From assembly GCA_000024525.1 (NCBI GenBank), contig CP001770.1, positions 1 to 64,000 of the forward strand: a stretch of DNA of 64,000 bases, in the 5' to 3' direction. Shown here in pieces: positions 43,455 to 52,612 of the stretch; within the stretch, counting starts at the first letter, position 1, and each line of letters begins with the position of its first letter. Source of the stretch: Spirosoma linguale DSM 74. Lineage in GTDB: Bacteria; Bacteroidota; Bacteroidia; Cytophagales; Spirosomataceae. The position numbers were made by a program, and so were the translations under genes. Below the pieces are notes generated by a model. It saw nothing but the letters and a program-made list of their open reading frames with translations. It did not search any database and had not been told where the DNA came from.

Positions 43455-46355
43455 TTATAGGGAAAATTTACTTGGGTTACAATGATACCGCATATCGCAG
43501 TCGCCACACAACTTATCGGTCTTCTGTGTATGTGTCATATCGTAATCAAAATTTCCTATCTTCTTCACAACCTCGTCAAACGAGTTGACCGTAACGGCCA
43601 CATTATCCCGGTTGTACGGGAATGACACATAGGGACTACTACTCTCTTCTTTCGGATAGTATAAATTCATCCGGGACACGGTCTGGCCCGTTCGCTCTTC
43701 AACCAAATGAGCATAAATCTCCAGCTGCCTTCGGTACTGGTTTACCTGCCTCCTTAGCCGTGGGTCAGTTGTGTTCACATCCGGCTTATCGCCCGACTTA
43801 AAATCCACCAACTCAACCGTTCCGTTTTCTCCTTCGATCAGATCAATGGTACCTTTCAGGATATAGTCTTCCTTCACCAGCGATACGTCGACCTCGGCTT
43901 CCCGGATCAGGTGCCATTTGTCAGCTTGTCGATCTCGATACCGCAAAATCTGCCGGAGCAATGCGTCAAGTTGTGCTTGCCGGAGCTGACTTCGCTGCTG
44001 TTTGGCAAGTAAGTTGTAATTCAGATCGTACCAAGATTTTATTTTTTCATCCGTCAATTCATTGTGCGGCTCCCCGCGCAGTACGTGCCGGTGAATGTCT
44101 TCAATCGTCTGGTGCAGCAGCGAGCCCCCTAAAACGCCCCCCGTCCGTACTTCAACAAATTTTAGCTCCTTGTAAAATTTATACTGGAGTGGACAGTTCT
44201 CATACAGCAAAATGTGCGAAGTAAACGAGTACTCATGCTTAATATTCACCGGCTTAAGTGAATCAAACGTAAAGTCGTCCAATCGGAACGACGGACTGCG
44301 CCAAGAGGGTAACGAATAATGTACCTGATCGAAGTACTTGGATGGGCTACGCCCCTGCCCTTGTTTCTCCCGGGTTGTCAGGACCAGCAAATTCTGAGGT
44401 CTGGAAAAAGCGGTGTAATACAGTCGCCAAAAGTCAAAGCGATGGGTTTCTTCGGCAGGTTCAAACGGGGCTTTGTGTAAGTAAGGAGTTAAGTCAACGG
44501 CCTCCCGCTGAGTACGGGGGACAGCATTCAACGACCCAACCATAACAACGGGAAACTCCAACCCTTTTGCCTGGTGAATTGTCATAAACGATATGCATCC
44601 GGAAGGGGCCATTTCATCAAAGTCCTCATATTCCTGAATGCCACCTTCGTACACAAACCGCAGGTACTGGTTGAAGAAATTCTGAAGCACCGACTGCTGA
44701 TTTTTTGGCGTCAGGATTGTTACGTTGTAGAGATACTCAAAGCGATACAGTATTTTGGAAAGAAGGGCAATGTTGTAAGCAGCCCGAAGGTCTCGCTTCG
44801 GGTCTGTCATATTCACGTTCAGAAACTCAGAGAAAAGTGGAAATTCAAGTAGCTGATAAAGCAGGGCCGCAAAGGCATAGGTTGTTGAATCTGCCATGGC
44901 CGCATGAATTTTAGCTGTTTGCCGTGCCCACTGAATCAGATCACGGTGTTTAGCCGGATCGGCTCGCAGTGCATTGGCAAAAAACAACTTCCATTCCTGA
45001 TAGCGATCCCAAATACTTAATTGTGCGTCGTCTTGCCATTTCAAAGCCTCAAAGAGGTTAGGAAACAGGAAGATAAGGGCCCCCAGAATTAGCTTTACCT
45101 CGTCGCGCTCAAAGAACAGGGCCGATCGGGGTGAAAAAACCGGAACGCCATTTTCTTCCAAAAACTCCGTTAGTGCTAGCACCTGATCGTTTTTTACCGA
45201 CCGGAACAGCATGGCGATCTGATTCAGATCGGTAATCTTTCCCGATGCCAGCAACGACCGAATGAACTCCAGCACTTCTTCATGGTATTGTTCGGGCGAG
45301 CCTGATGCCCCTACCCGAATGACGGCCGGAGAGGTATGAAATTTTTCCGTACGAGGTACAATGGTCTTGTCGTACCGAAACGTAGTTGATGTGCCCCCGG
45401 TCCAGTCCATACGAGTCATCCAGTTATTGTAAAACGTGATGATGTCTGGATGGGAGCGGTAGTTTGTTTCAAGCCGGATAACGGTACACTTCTCAGCCGG
45501 GAAGTGATCGGGGAACTCAAGGATGTTCCGAATCGATGCGCCCCGGAATCGGTAAAGGCCCTGGTCGTCGTCGCCCACCACGCATAAATTGTGTCGAGGT
45601 CCTGTCAGCAAAAGGATTATACGCTCCTGAATGGTATTGGTGTCTTGATACTCGTCAATCATCAGGTAGCGAAATTTCTCCTGAAGCTTGTCAAGAATTT
45701 GCGGCTGATTTTCGAGCAGGTATAAGAACTCGGTTTGTATCACTGAAAAGTCCAGTACGTTTTCTTCCAGTAAGATCTCACGATAAATCGAATAGGCTTC
45801 TCCAAGAACCCGAACGGGAATATCCGTTGAGCTGGCCAGAACGATAGGGTCCAGGTACTCTTCTGATACTCTGTTTAAAAGTCGTACCAGATCAGACGCC
45901 CGCTCCCAGCGCGGCCGTGTCGGTTCACCAACCAGCACCTCAATGTCATCAATCTCCATAAATCGATTGATGTTTCGGTAGAGCACAAACTGCTGGTCGA
46001 AGTCATCCAGAATCCGGTAACTCCGTTTTAAGCGGGTGTATTCGCGGTACTCCTCAAGCAGACGTAGAAACAAGGAGTGCAATGTACCCAGATACATCTC
46101 ATTGAGATTTACCCGAAGACCAGACCTAAGAAGTTGATTAGATACACGGGTAACCAGCTCTTTGGCGGCCTTCTCCGTAAACGTGGCCACAAACAGATTT
46201 TCGGCCGGAGTACCCAGCTGTATCAATCGTACAATTCGATCAACCAGCGTTTTTGTTTTCCCCGAACCTGGACCAGCAATAATGAGTAATGGTCCTTCAG
46301 TTGCTTCAATAGCCTGAAGTTGTGCAGGGTTTGCTACACTAGATGAAACTAACAT
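43455..46355 (-). CDS. UvrD/AddA-like SF1 helicase with C-terminal nuclease and Fe-S cluster
   Basis: 966 residues. SF1 helicase motifs: AGPGSGKT (27-34), YLMIDEYQDTN (about 230), GDDDQGLYRFRGA, TIHQAKGLEFPVV and LYYTAFSRPQNLLVL. From about 730 the sequence has YENCPLQYKFYKEL, VELVDFKSGDKPD (about 852; PD-(D/E)XK core) and a C-terminal CGDCDMRYHC, four Cys that could hold a 4Fe-4S cluster as in AddB/Cas4-like nucleases. It would unwind and degrade DNA ends. It is the first gene of the eight-gene run that ends with the Zorya-like trio. Standard repair helicases are chromosomal; this one sits in a defence context. Confidence 0.9.
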   Translation of the reverse strand: MLVSSSVANPAQLQAIEATEGPLLIIAGPGSGKTKTLVDRIVRLIQLGTPAENLFVATFTEKAAKELVTRVSNQLLRSGLRVNLNEMYLGTLHSLFLRLLEEYREYTRLKRSYRILDDFDQQFVLYRNINRFMEIDDIEVLVGEPTRPRWERASDLVRLLNRVSEEYLDPIVLASSTDIPVRVLGEAYSIYREILLEENVLDFSVIQTEFLYLLENQPQILDKLQEKFRYLMIDEYQDTNTIQERIILLLTGPRHNLCVVGDDDQGLYRFRGASIRNILEFPDHFPAEKCTVIRLETNYRSHPDIITFYNNWMTRMDWTGGTSTTFRYDKTIVPRTEKFHTSPAVIRVGASGSPEQYHEEVLEFIRSLLASGKITDLNQIAMLFRSVKNDQVLALTEFLEENGVPVFSPRSALFFERDEVKLILGALIFLFPNLFEALKWQDDAQLSIWDRYQEWKLFFANALRADPAKHRDLIQWARQTAKIHAAMADSTTYAFAALLYQLLEFPLFSEFLNVNMTDPKRDLRAAYNIALLSKILYRFEYLYNVTILTPKNQQSVLQNFFNQYLRFVYEGGIQEYEDFDEMAPSGCISFMTIHQAKGLEFPVVMVGSLNAVPRTQREAVDLTPYLHKAPFEPAEETHRFDFWRLYYTAFSRPQNLLVLTTREKQGQGRSPSKYFDQVHYSLPSWRSPSFRLDDFTFDSLKPVNIKHEYSFTSHILLYENCPLQYKFYKELKFVEVRTGGVLGGSLLHQTIEDIHRHVLRGEPHNELTDEKIKSWYDLNYNLLAKQQRSQLRQAQLDALLRQILRYRDRQADKWHLIREAEVDVSLVKEDYILKGTIDLIEGENGTVELVDFKSGDKPDVNTTDPRLRRQVNQYRRQLEIYAHLVEERTGQTVSRMNLYYPKEESSSPYVSFPYNRDNVAVTVNSFDEVVKKIGNFDYDMTHTQKTDKLCGDCDMRYHCNPSKFSL

Positions 46356-46517
46356 GTAAAAGGTGTGAACAAAGTATAAGTATTACGGCAGATGATGGCG
46401 AATTAAGTCTAAAAATAGACTACTTCAAATAACATATTTTAAATGGTGTTATTACGCCTATTTAATCATTTGCGGTTTTAGCGTTTATCATCCAAAATGG
46501 TTAACGCAAGCAGTTTA

Positions 46518-46559
46518 TTGTTACAAATGGTTAAGGAGCGCGTTTATGATTTGTAACAA
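46518..46559. promoter_or_regulatory. 11-bp inverted repeat in the gap before the helicase gene
   Basis: TTGTTACAAAT (46518-46528) pairs with ATTTGTAACAA (46549-46559) around 20 bases. Both halves are followed or preceded by AATGGTTAA-like bases. The gap 46356-46630 holds no gene; it is the promoter region of the eight-gene minus-strand run, so an operator is plausible. Confidence 0.4.
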
Positions 46560-46630
46560 ACATTAACACCCCTTCATATATACGGGTAATTTGAGCTAAA
46601 AGAGGGGCAAAGCAACTCTAGAAGATAAGA

Positions 46631-47029
46631 CTATCGAATCAAGGTCACGAAAGGTGTGTACCGATCAAACTTGCTATCGTCAGATATCAACGTGAGGTTA
46701 TCGGCAAAAGCCGTAGCGATTAATAACCGGTCGAAGGGATCGCGGTGATCCTCATACAGCGGGATCGACTGATAGGCATCTAAATGATGAGGCAGGACAG
46801 GCAGGAGTTGAATGGCTAACACACGGGTCATCTCCTGGGAGATTTCAGTAGCCGTTCGGGTAGTGTCCAGCTTGCCAATCTTTTTCTTGATGGAGATTTC
46901 AAGCAGAGATACGGCACTTACAAACACTTCGTTGATGGTACTACGGATCAACTCCGTTGCCCGAGCTGATAATTGATCGTCTGCTTCAAGCACCCATAAT
47001 AGGATATGCGTATCAATCAGTATGCGCAT
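46631..47029 (-). CDS. vapC: VapC-like PIN-domain toxin
   Basis: 132 residues with a PIN fold: LIDTHILLWVLEADD (first Asp), the Glu in VSLLEISIKK, and the C-terminal HRDPFDRLLIATA and LISDDSKFD acidic residues. VapC proteins are Mg-dependent RNases that cut tRNA or rRNA. Its start codon overlaps the stop of the antitoxin gene by one base, as usual in vapBC pairs. Probably a stabilising pair for the plasmid or for the island. Confidence 0.92.
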   Translation of the reverse strand: MRILIDTHILLWVLEADDQLSARATELIRSTINEVFVSAVSLLEISIKKKIGKLDTTRTATEISQEMTRVLAIQLLPVLPHHLDAYQSIPLYEDHRDPFDRLLIATAFADNLTLISDDSKFDRYTPFVTLIR

Positions 47030-47286
47030 TACATGTAGTCTTTCAGTTCGTCCAAGGGCTCATTAAAGTCTGGTGCTAATTTAAAGCTCCCCTTCATGGT
47101 GCCAAAAGGACGTTCCGTTAATTCCGGATGATTGAGAGCGACCGGGGGCTTTATAGCTTTATTGGTGGTCGCCATTTGTCGAATGAAAGCTAACACGGCT
47201 TTACCTGTTTCGTCGCGATCATCGATTTCTAGTTGATAAATCATAGCTACTTTCTGCGCAAGCCATTTCAATGATACTTCAGCCAA
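47029..47286 (-). CDS. vapB: VapB-like antitoxin
   Basis: 85 residues with the C-terminal pattern RPFGTMKGSFKLAPDFNEPLDELKDYM, typical of antitoxins paired with Bacteroidota/cyanobacterial PIN toxins. The N-terminal part would dimerise and may bind DNA for autoregulation. It lies directly upstream of the toxin gene with overlapping stop and start codons. The promoter should lie in 47287-47615, which contains no other gene. Confidence 0.85.
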   Translation of the reverse strand: MAEVSLKWLAQKVAMIYQLEIDDRDETGKAVLAFIRQMATTNKAIKPPVALNHPELTERPFGTMKGSFKLAPDFNEPLDELKDYM

Positions 47287-47360
47287 GTTAACACTTTCCT
47301 TTACAGGATCAACGCGCTCCAGAAAGAATTACCAGACAGGTAAGGTAGACCCTTTAAGCG

Positions 47361-47384
47361 TTTTGTAAATGGTCGTTTACAAAA
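47361..47384. repeat. 9-bp inverted repeat, half of which recurs at 50139
   Basis: TTTTGTAAA (47361-47369) pairs with TTTACAAAA (47376-47384) around 6 bases. The 12-mer GTCGTTTACAAA (47372-47383) occurs again in the same direction at 50139-50150, so the two copies flank the cyclase-like gene. It could be a recombination scar or a regulator site; chance cannot be ruled out. Confidence 0.35.
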
Positions 47385-47615
47385 TGCCAAAAATTCCACC
47401 CAATACCATTAAGGGCTGATGGTGAGCGAACTACTTGAAACGAGCAAACTGATTCAACCTTTACACCTTTTGTCAAATGTGCTTTATGTTTTTAACATAC
47501 TGATTTTCAGTGCGAAAAAACATACAGCTTGTTAGGGGTTTGTTCGCCAAAACACTGTGGTGGTTAGGCTGCACACTTTCCTGCGGGAAGTGCGCCCTGT
47601 CGACTGTGAATTACC

Positions 47616-49427
47616 TTAAACAAAACCATAAATCAGAAATGTTTCACTTTTTTCTGATGTCCATTTTATTAATGATTTCAAAAATATGTATTTGCTTAAT
47701 ATTCTTTCCATCTCTCCGACTCGCTTATCGGTAGAATCGTAAGTTGAAACTAATGTTTCATACTTTTCGATTTGCTTATCTACATAGAATAATATTTGCT
47801 GTTTTATTATATCTATACTTTCTTTATTTACTTGAGATTTTGCAAAATCAAATATAGGTTGAGTGAAAGATTTTGTCATATCTAAAAGTGACTTTGTTAA
47901 TGTACCTAAATAATCTGTGCCATCTTCTGTTTCAACTAACTCATCTAAACTTGTTTGTAAATAATCGAAATACTTTATGGAGTTATCTAATAAATCAAAA
48001 GGATTCAGAAAAACTTTTTCAGGTTCTTCTCTCGGATATAAAAGTAGTTCGTCATAAAACAAGCCTCTAGTATTTTCTTTGTAATTTATAGATAGCCGCT
48101 CTAAAATAATCTTATCGACCGCGATAACAGGGTGACCAGTAGATTGCTCTAATTTATAGGCACTAACAAGACCTCCCGAAAATATCATATTTTTGTCTGC
48201 ATAAAAACTTCCAATAGATATTCCCCCTCTTACGAAGAATCCTTTTTGCATCATTGACAGTTGGTATGATTTAACCACAGTAGCTATTGAATGAAACTGA
48301 ATATGAAAGTCATTGCCAAACTCTATATATGGTAATGATATACATATACAGTCAGAAAACATTCTATATTCCAAATATTCTTGGAGATCTGTTTTGGCCT
48401 TTGAGTCAATTATATTCTCAATCGAAACTTGGACTGCTAATTCCAGTGTTTCGTGTAATTCATTAAGTAGATTAGATGTTTTGTCGGAATCATATTCCTT
48501 GATTATCGCTGAAAACCCAAGTATATCAATAAATGCAACAATTCTCGGTTCTGTATCTACAAGGCTACCTTTAAAGAGTTTTTTGGGAGATTCCAGTACT
48601 ATTACTTCCATAGGATCTTCACTCGGTACATCTATATAACACAACTTAAGAACTTCTAAAATATACTTTTTTATATTATATACATCTACATTTTTTTGAT
48701 CCAAAATATTTTCCGTTTGAACTTCTAATTCGATTAGAAGTTGAGACACAATGCTAAACTCTTGTAAGCTCTCGAAACTTCCACTGTCGAATTTTACTTC
48801 TAAGGATCGTCTTACTAAATCATCAACTTCTGTAAGAATGGCAATCCAGAAAATTTGTAAATCTAAATCATCTTGATAACGATAATGAAGTTTACGTACA
48901 TTTCGCTTGAATGCATTTACATATATTTTAACATCTGAATGAATAGTGTCTTTTTCATAAGGTAATTTATTCCGTATTATATTGGATATAATTTTTGTAC
49001 TCCATTGAAATAAAAAGATTTTCAAAATTTCTGAAAGAGCCGTCTCGGGGTAATAGATGCGCGGAACTTGAAAAACTGAATTTATAATATCTTCAGAATA
49101 AATTTCTATTAGCTGTTCAAAAAATACTTGAGGTGTCCACTTAACAAGGCCGTTAACGTAATTAGCATCAAAAAATATCTTTTTTATTCCATCAAAATCA
49201 ACAGTCTTTGCAACTGCTTTGAACTCTCTTGATCTCGTAATGTTTGGCGTTCTAAAGCGATTTTCACAATAACGTGTGATTTCCCCGCTCAAATCATCAG
49301 TAATTATTATTTCATCAATGTTTGAACTTAAAATATTTTGACTAATTATAACATTGAGCAAGGAATCAAAATACTCCTTATGGCTCTCTTCAAAGTTTGA
49401 GAATTGATAAATTTTGTACGTAATCAT
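47616..49427 (-). CDS. Class III nucleotide cyclase-like protein
   Basis: 603 residues. Residues 295-440 resemble the catalytic domain of class III nucleotidyl cyclases: IVAFIDILGFSAII with metal-binding Asp301, FSDCICIS with Asp359, and GFFVRGGISIGS (397-408). Cyclases of this broad kind include the pyrimidine cyclases of Pycsar anti-phage defence. The first 290 residues form a separate, mainly helical domain I do not recognise. No membrane, TIR or other effector gene lies next to it. A defence role is suggested by the position beside VapBC and the Zorya-like run. The gene is AT-rich relative to the copper island, which suggests transfer. Confidence 0.75.
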   Translation of the reverse strand: MITYKIYQFSNFEESHKEYFDSLLNVIISQNILSSNIDEIIITDDLSGEITRYCENRFRTPNITRSREFKAVAKTVDFDGIKKIFFDANYVNGLVKWTPQVFFEQLIEIYSEDIINSVFQVPRIYYPETALSEILKIFLFQWSTKIISNIIRNKLPYEKDTIHSDVKIYVNAFKRNVRKLHYRYQDDLDLQIFWIAILTEVDDLVRRSLEVKFDSGSFESLQEFSIVSQLLIELEVQTENILDQKNVDVYNIKKYILEVLKLCYIDVPSEDPMEVIVLESPKKLFKGSLVDTEPRIVAFIDILGFSAIIKEYDSDKTSNLLNELHETLELAVQVSIENIIDSKAKTDLQEYLEYRMFSDCICISLPYIEFGNDFHIQFHSIATVVKSYQLSMMQKGFFVRGGISIGSFYADKNMIFSGGLVSAYKLEQSTGHPVIAVDKIILERLSINYKENTRGLFYDELLLYPREEPEKVFLNPFDLLDNSIKYFDYLQTSLDELVETEDGTDYLGTLTKSLLDMTKSFTQPIFDFAKSQVNKESIDIIKQQILFYVDKQIEKYETLVSTYDSTDKRVGEMERILSKYIFLKSLIKWTSEKSETFLIYGFV

Positions 49428-50161
49428 GCTTTTCTAACTTTTATTGCAATGGAAGTTAGGTAATATTTTAATCCAATGTTCGCCTTGTCAAACAGATAGT
49501 ACCGCAAATCCCGAATTGGTCAAAGCAGGGCGTATCCCGTATCTACAAGTGCCAGAAATTGAACTTCTAAAAATTCGCTGTCACGAAACGTACGCCGGGG
49601 CGTTGGCGTTCACGCCCATCATGTTAGGTTTACTCAACGCCTATATGTACGCGAAATTGCGGAACTATGTTCTCTTGATTGATAAGAGTTTAAATTTTTG
49701 CGACATATTTGGCCGAACGATATACATGACATTGATGATGTAAAAGAATCAGTCAACTATAAAACTTTCAAACTCTTCTACAGTCAAATGACCTAACGGT
49801 AGGTTATGGTCGTTAAGGCCTTCTCTACTCCCCGTAGCGTATATGTTCTCGAAGGGTATCTGAATGTGTTTGGAATATTATGTATCCTTGTAGTATTACT
49901 CCACTGCAGCAAAGATACAGTCTGTAACACTTCTTTGGAGACTAACTTAGAAGTCGCTAATTGGTCAAATAAACCTCCTGACATTGGAAAATCGTGAACT
50001 ATTAAAGTGAACGGTTTTATTAAACGCAAAGAAGCCACTTTACAGCTCCTTCCATCCTACCCGGCAACCGTTCAATTAAACGTCCGTTTGTTTGGACCAT
50101 GGTCAACCAAAACCTTAATAGGCCAATGTGATAAAACTGTCGTTTACAAAGTACAGGATCA
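49428..50161. other. Gap between cyclase-like gene and mobilization region
   Basis: 734 bases with only doubtful frames: a 99-residue plus-strand frame at 49444-49743 (contains LVKAGRIPYLQVPEIELLKIRC, faintly excisionase-like, then loses sense) and short ones near 49800-50040. No RNA gene seen. It is probably decayed DNA at an island junction; it ends with the repeat copy at 50139-50150. Confidence 0.45.
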
Positions 50162-50461
50162 TTAGTCGAGCAGATGCAACAACCGACTCATAGCACTCTT
50201 TTTATCAGCCTCCCCGAGCCCATAAAACTGAACGCTATTATTGACTATACGTACGCCGTCCCAACGACCCATACTATCCTTGTAAATGACGCTGTAACCT
50301 GACAGGTCGCCTACCTCAGCACAGATATCTGCTAATACATAATCAATGTCGTTCGTGACGCTCCTGTTACCAAGATCGAGATCAACAATCGCAATGATAT
50401 TTCTCTCAACAGTATAGGTATAATCGGCGGCAAATGGCCTATTTGGTTTTCTACTATTCAT
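50162..50461 (-). CDS. Small hypothetical protein
   Basis: 99 residues, an alpha/beta pattern (NIIAIVDLDLG, YSVIYKDSMGRWDGVRIVNN) and no signal peptide. Unknown family. Its start is 8 bases after the stop of the 307-residue gene upstream, so they share an operon at the downstream end of the mobilization region. Confidence 0.6.
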   Translation of the reverse strand: MNSRKPNRPFAADYTYTVERNIIAIVDLDLGNRSVTNDIDYVLADICAEVGDLSGYSVIYKDSMGRWDGVRIVNNSVQFYGLGEADKKSAMSRLLHLLD

Positions 50462-50469
50462 GCCAGGGA

Positions 50470-51393
50470 TTATTTACAGTTGATGCGGATATCGAAGTAC
50501 GAGAGCTGGTTGCGAAACTGTTCACAGTTCAATTTCCGCTGACGAAGAACAGTTTGGCGAAGTTGCTGGCGTGTGTAATGACTACCTGGCATCAAACCAT
50601 TCGCTTCACAAAAGGCCTCTAACTGCTGCTGAGTAAATCGACTGGCTGAGCCAACTTTTAGCGCGATTTCAGCTTGTTCGACGTTGGTTCGAGTAGCCAA
50701 CTTAGCTCGCAAATCTGCTATGGCTGTTCTAACTGTCACCCCAAATCCCACATCGCCACGGTAGCTTACGCAGTAATCCCAAAATTCACCTTTCAACGCA
50801 CGTTGGTATAGAACGGCTCCAGCAATGCGGTGTTCTGTATGTACGGTCAAGTACCCATTCCGCTGGATGGATGCAATTGCCTTATCGTCGGCCAACTGGT
50901 AATCGAGCCGAAAAAATCGACCGATTGTCCTGATTAACCAATCTCCTGACCATTTTTCAATGGGAACGCTTCTAACAAGTCTTCCCCACTCCCTTCGTCC
51001 TTTGTAAAAATGAACAACAGCTTGTGCGTTATCCACCAAGATCCGGTAATCATCTATCACCGCAAAGGCATTGACAGATTGGTTAGCCTGTAAGTCGTTT
51101 AATGAAATCTCCTGCTGCATAAATTGGCGATTCGAGCCAAGCATACTACAGCCTGACGCGGCCCGGCCTGACGTTGCTCGGCCAACGGTAGCCCCGCCAA
51201 ATATACGCCATTTAGTGCAGTAGATTGACGGATAATGGGCATACAAACGTAATTGTGGTTGCTCGAGCCTTCTGTGGCCACTCTTAAATACCACATTTGT
51301 AGAGATTCGATCGTGATCAAAATAGGAAGTTAAGACTGCCAGAAGCCGGTTAATTTCCTGCGGACTTAATTCGTCAGGTAACTTAGTACGCAT
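50470..51393 (-). CDS. Hypothetical protein, 307 residues
   Basis: No signal peptide or membrane helix. Residues 75-105 hold a short duplicated Gly/Ala-rich stretch (GGATVGRATSGRAASG). A C-terminal part (GSASRFTQQQLEAFCEANGLMPGSHYTRQQLRQ) contains helices of DNA-binding rhythm. I do not recognise the family. It lies in the long minus-strand series downstream of the mobilization genes, typical of accessory genes carried with the plasmid backbone. Confidence 0.62.
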   Translation of the reverse strand: MRTKLPDELSPQEINRLLAVLTSYFDHDRISTNVVFKSGHRRLEQPQLRLYAHYPSIYCTKWRIFGGATVGRATSGRAASGCSMLGSNRQFMQQEISLNDLQANQSVNAFAVIDDYRILVDNAQAVVHFYKGRREWGRLVRSVPIEKWSGDWLIRTIGRFFRLDYQLADDKAIASIQRNGYLTVHTEHRIAGAVLYQRALKGEFWDYCVSYRGDVGFGVTVRTAIADLRAKLATRTNVEQAEIALKVGSASRFTQQQLEAFCEANGLMPGSHYTRQQLRQTVLRQRKLNCEQFRNQLSYFDIRINCK

Positions 51394-51436
51394 TCGACAT
51401 GCCCGGTGTAACGTCCCGGAGCCGGACAGTTAAATA

Positions 51437-51625
51437 TTAGACGGATTGATCCCGACTCACTCGCAGTAAAATAGTCAGTAGCAATAATCCGATCACTAAT
51501 CCACCAATGCCATAATCGGATATAAGCAAATGAGCCTCATTTTTGAACCACTTGTGTAAGTCTGTAAGCTGGTTATTTACAAAGAAGTAAGGACGACTAG
51601 CTAACGTAGTTTGAGCAATATCCAT
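51437..51625 (-). CDS. Small single-pass membrane protein
   Basis: 62 residues; one membrane helix near the C-terminus (YGIGGLVIGLLLLTILLRV) after a soluble N-terminal half. Unknown family. Spacing and strand agree with the neighbouring minus-strand genes. Confidence 0.5.
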   Translation of the reverse strand: MDIAQTTLASRPYFFVNNQLTDLHKWFKNEAHLLISDYGIGGLVIGLLLLTILLRVSRDQSV

Positions 51626-51670
51626 TGAGTTTATTCAGAAATTAGCAGAACACCATCCTCTGTTCTATTC

Positions 51671-52051
51671 TTAGACCACACTGCTTACGCCAACCTGTTC
51701 CGAAATAACTTGTGCTTCAGCAAAAGCCTGATTGAAGTAGCCGTCACGGTAATCTGCCATTAGCTGACTTGGGCTACTGTATACATAGGCTATATCCACA
51801 TTACCTAACCACGTCAGACTCTCCGTCTGCTCTGTATGATTGAAGCTGCCAATGTCGTGCCCGTTTGTCAATATGATGCTGATTACCTCAGGCACTTTTA
51901 CGTCGTTATCAGGATATGTTTCGTAAACCATAGCCAGGCTGCCTGCTGGATTAGGACCGAAAGATTCAGTTGTGCGAACAATGTCGCCAACCTGGTAATC
52001 TTTTACTATTTTCTCGTCTGGTTTCATGTTCTTCATGTTGAGGGCAACCAA
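51671..52051 (-). CDS. Hypothetical protein with SH3-like start
   Basis: 126 residues. The opening YQVGDIVRTTESFGPNPAGSLAMVYETY has the strand pattern of a small KOW/SH3-like barrel; the rest is acidic and helical. ATGs at residues 1, 6 and 9 are all possible starts. Family unknown; no membrane segment. Part of the minus-strand accessory series. Confidence 0.58.
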   Translation of the reverse strand: MVALNMKNMKPDEKIVKDYQVGDIVRTTESFGPNPAGSLAMVYETYPDNDVKVPEVISIILTNGHDIGSFNHTEQTESLTWLGNVDIAYVYSSPSQLMADYRDGYFNQAFAEAQVISEQVGVSSVV

Positions 52052-52143
52052 TTACTAATCCCCAAAAATATATAATTCACATCAAAATAAATAGAATCAA
52101 TATAAAATACATATTAAAAAGGTCGTAGAATTAGACGCTAAGG

Positions 52144-52557
52144 TTAGTCTTCATCAGGCTCATCCAAAGGAAGGCTTTCATCATCAAGCATAGATAGATT
52201 TGTCTGGACATCAGCAAGAGGAATAAATCCCAGAAATTCCACTTGAGTTGTTAGATCCGACTGAGTCCAAGCCGATGCTTGCAGCTTTCCCTCTTGCGTT
52301 ACCCGATGCCAGAGAGCACACCCATATATAATGTGGCCAGTCGTCCGTAGGCGAAAGGCAGGCGGTAGTGGTTTCGTGTAGAGCGCTTCATCATCGCAAT
52401 AGGCAGCATCAGAACAGTCGTCTATACTTATGGACTGCTGTCCGGCAATTGTAAGCCGACGAGCACCAATTTGCCGACAAACGTCCATCAGTGAATCATT
52501 TATATCAACGGGGTACACCTTTTCCAGATAGGGGTCAATCTTTAACAGCTTAGTCAT
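52144..52557 (-). CDS. Hypothetical protein, paralogue of the adjacent upstream gene
   Basis: About 137 residues from the ATG at 52557; the longer reading to 52629 runs through a terminator hairpin and is rejected. It shares FRLRTTGHIIYGCALWH and VEFLGFIPLADVQT with FRLRSTRQIIYGNGVW and IEFLGPVAYQPT of the neighbour, so the two are a tandem duplication. No known domain. Acidic C-terminus (LPLDEPDED). Confidence 0.62.
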   Translation of the reverse strand: MTKLLKIDPYLEKVYPVDINDSLMDVCRQIGARRLTIAGQQSISIDDCSDAAYCDDEALYTKPLPPAFRLRTTGHIIYGCALWHRVTQEGKLQASAWTQSDLTTQVEFLGFIPLADVQTNLSMLDDESLPLDEPDED

Positions 52558-52576
52558 CTTTGAGAAATAATTAAAA

Positions 52577-52608
52577 TCACGACCGTCTTCGCATAAAGAC
52601 GGTCGTGA
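52577..52608 (-). terminator. 13-bp stem-loop terminator
   Basis: TCACGACCGTCTT (52577-52589) pairs perfectly with AAGACGGTCGTGA (52596-52608); read on the minus strand it is followed by TTTTAATT. It ends the transcript of the gene at 52613-53002 and so separates the two paralogues. Confidence 0.88.
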
Positions 52609-52612
52609 CCGT

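Noticed and set aside
34303..46355. BREX or DISARM identity for the eight-gene run
   Set aside because: No BrxA/BrxZ/PglX set and no DrmA/DrmB or PLD-type DrmC protein is seen; ZorA/ZorB and Mod/Res fit better.
49444..49743. 99-residue plus-strand frame, faintly excisionase-like
   Set aside because: The resemblance is limited to about 20 residues and the rest is not protein-like; no start signal or conserved neighbour.
49793..50038. 81-residue minus-strand and 63-residue plus-strand frames in the gap
   Set aside because: Overlapping short frames without family resemblance or expression signals.
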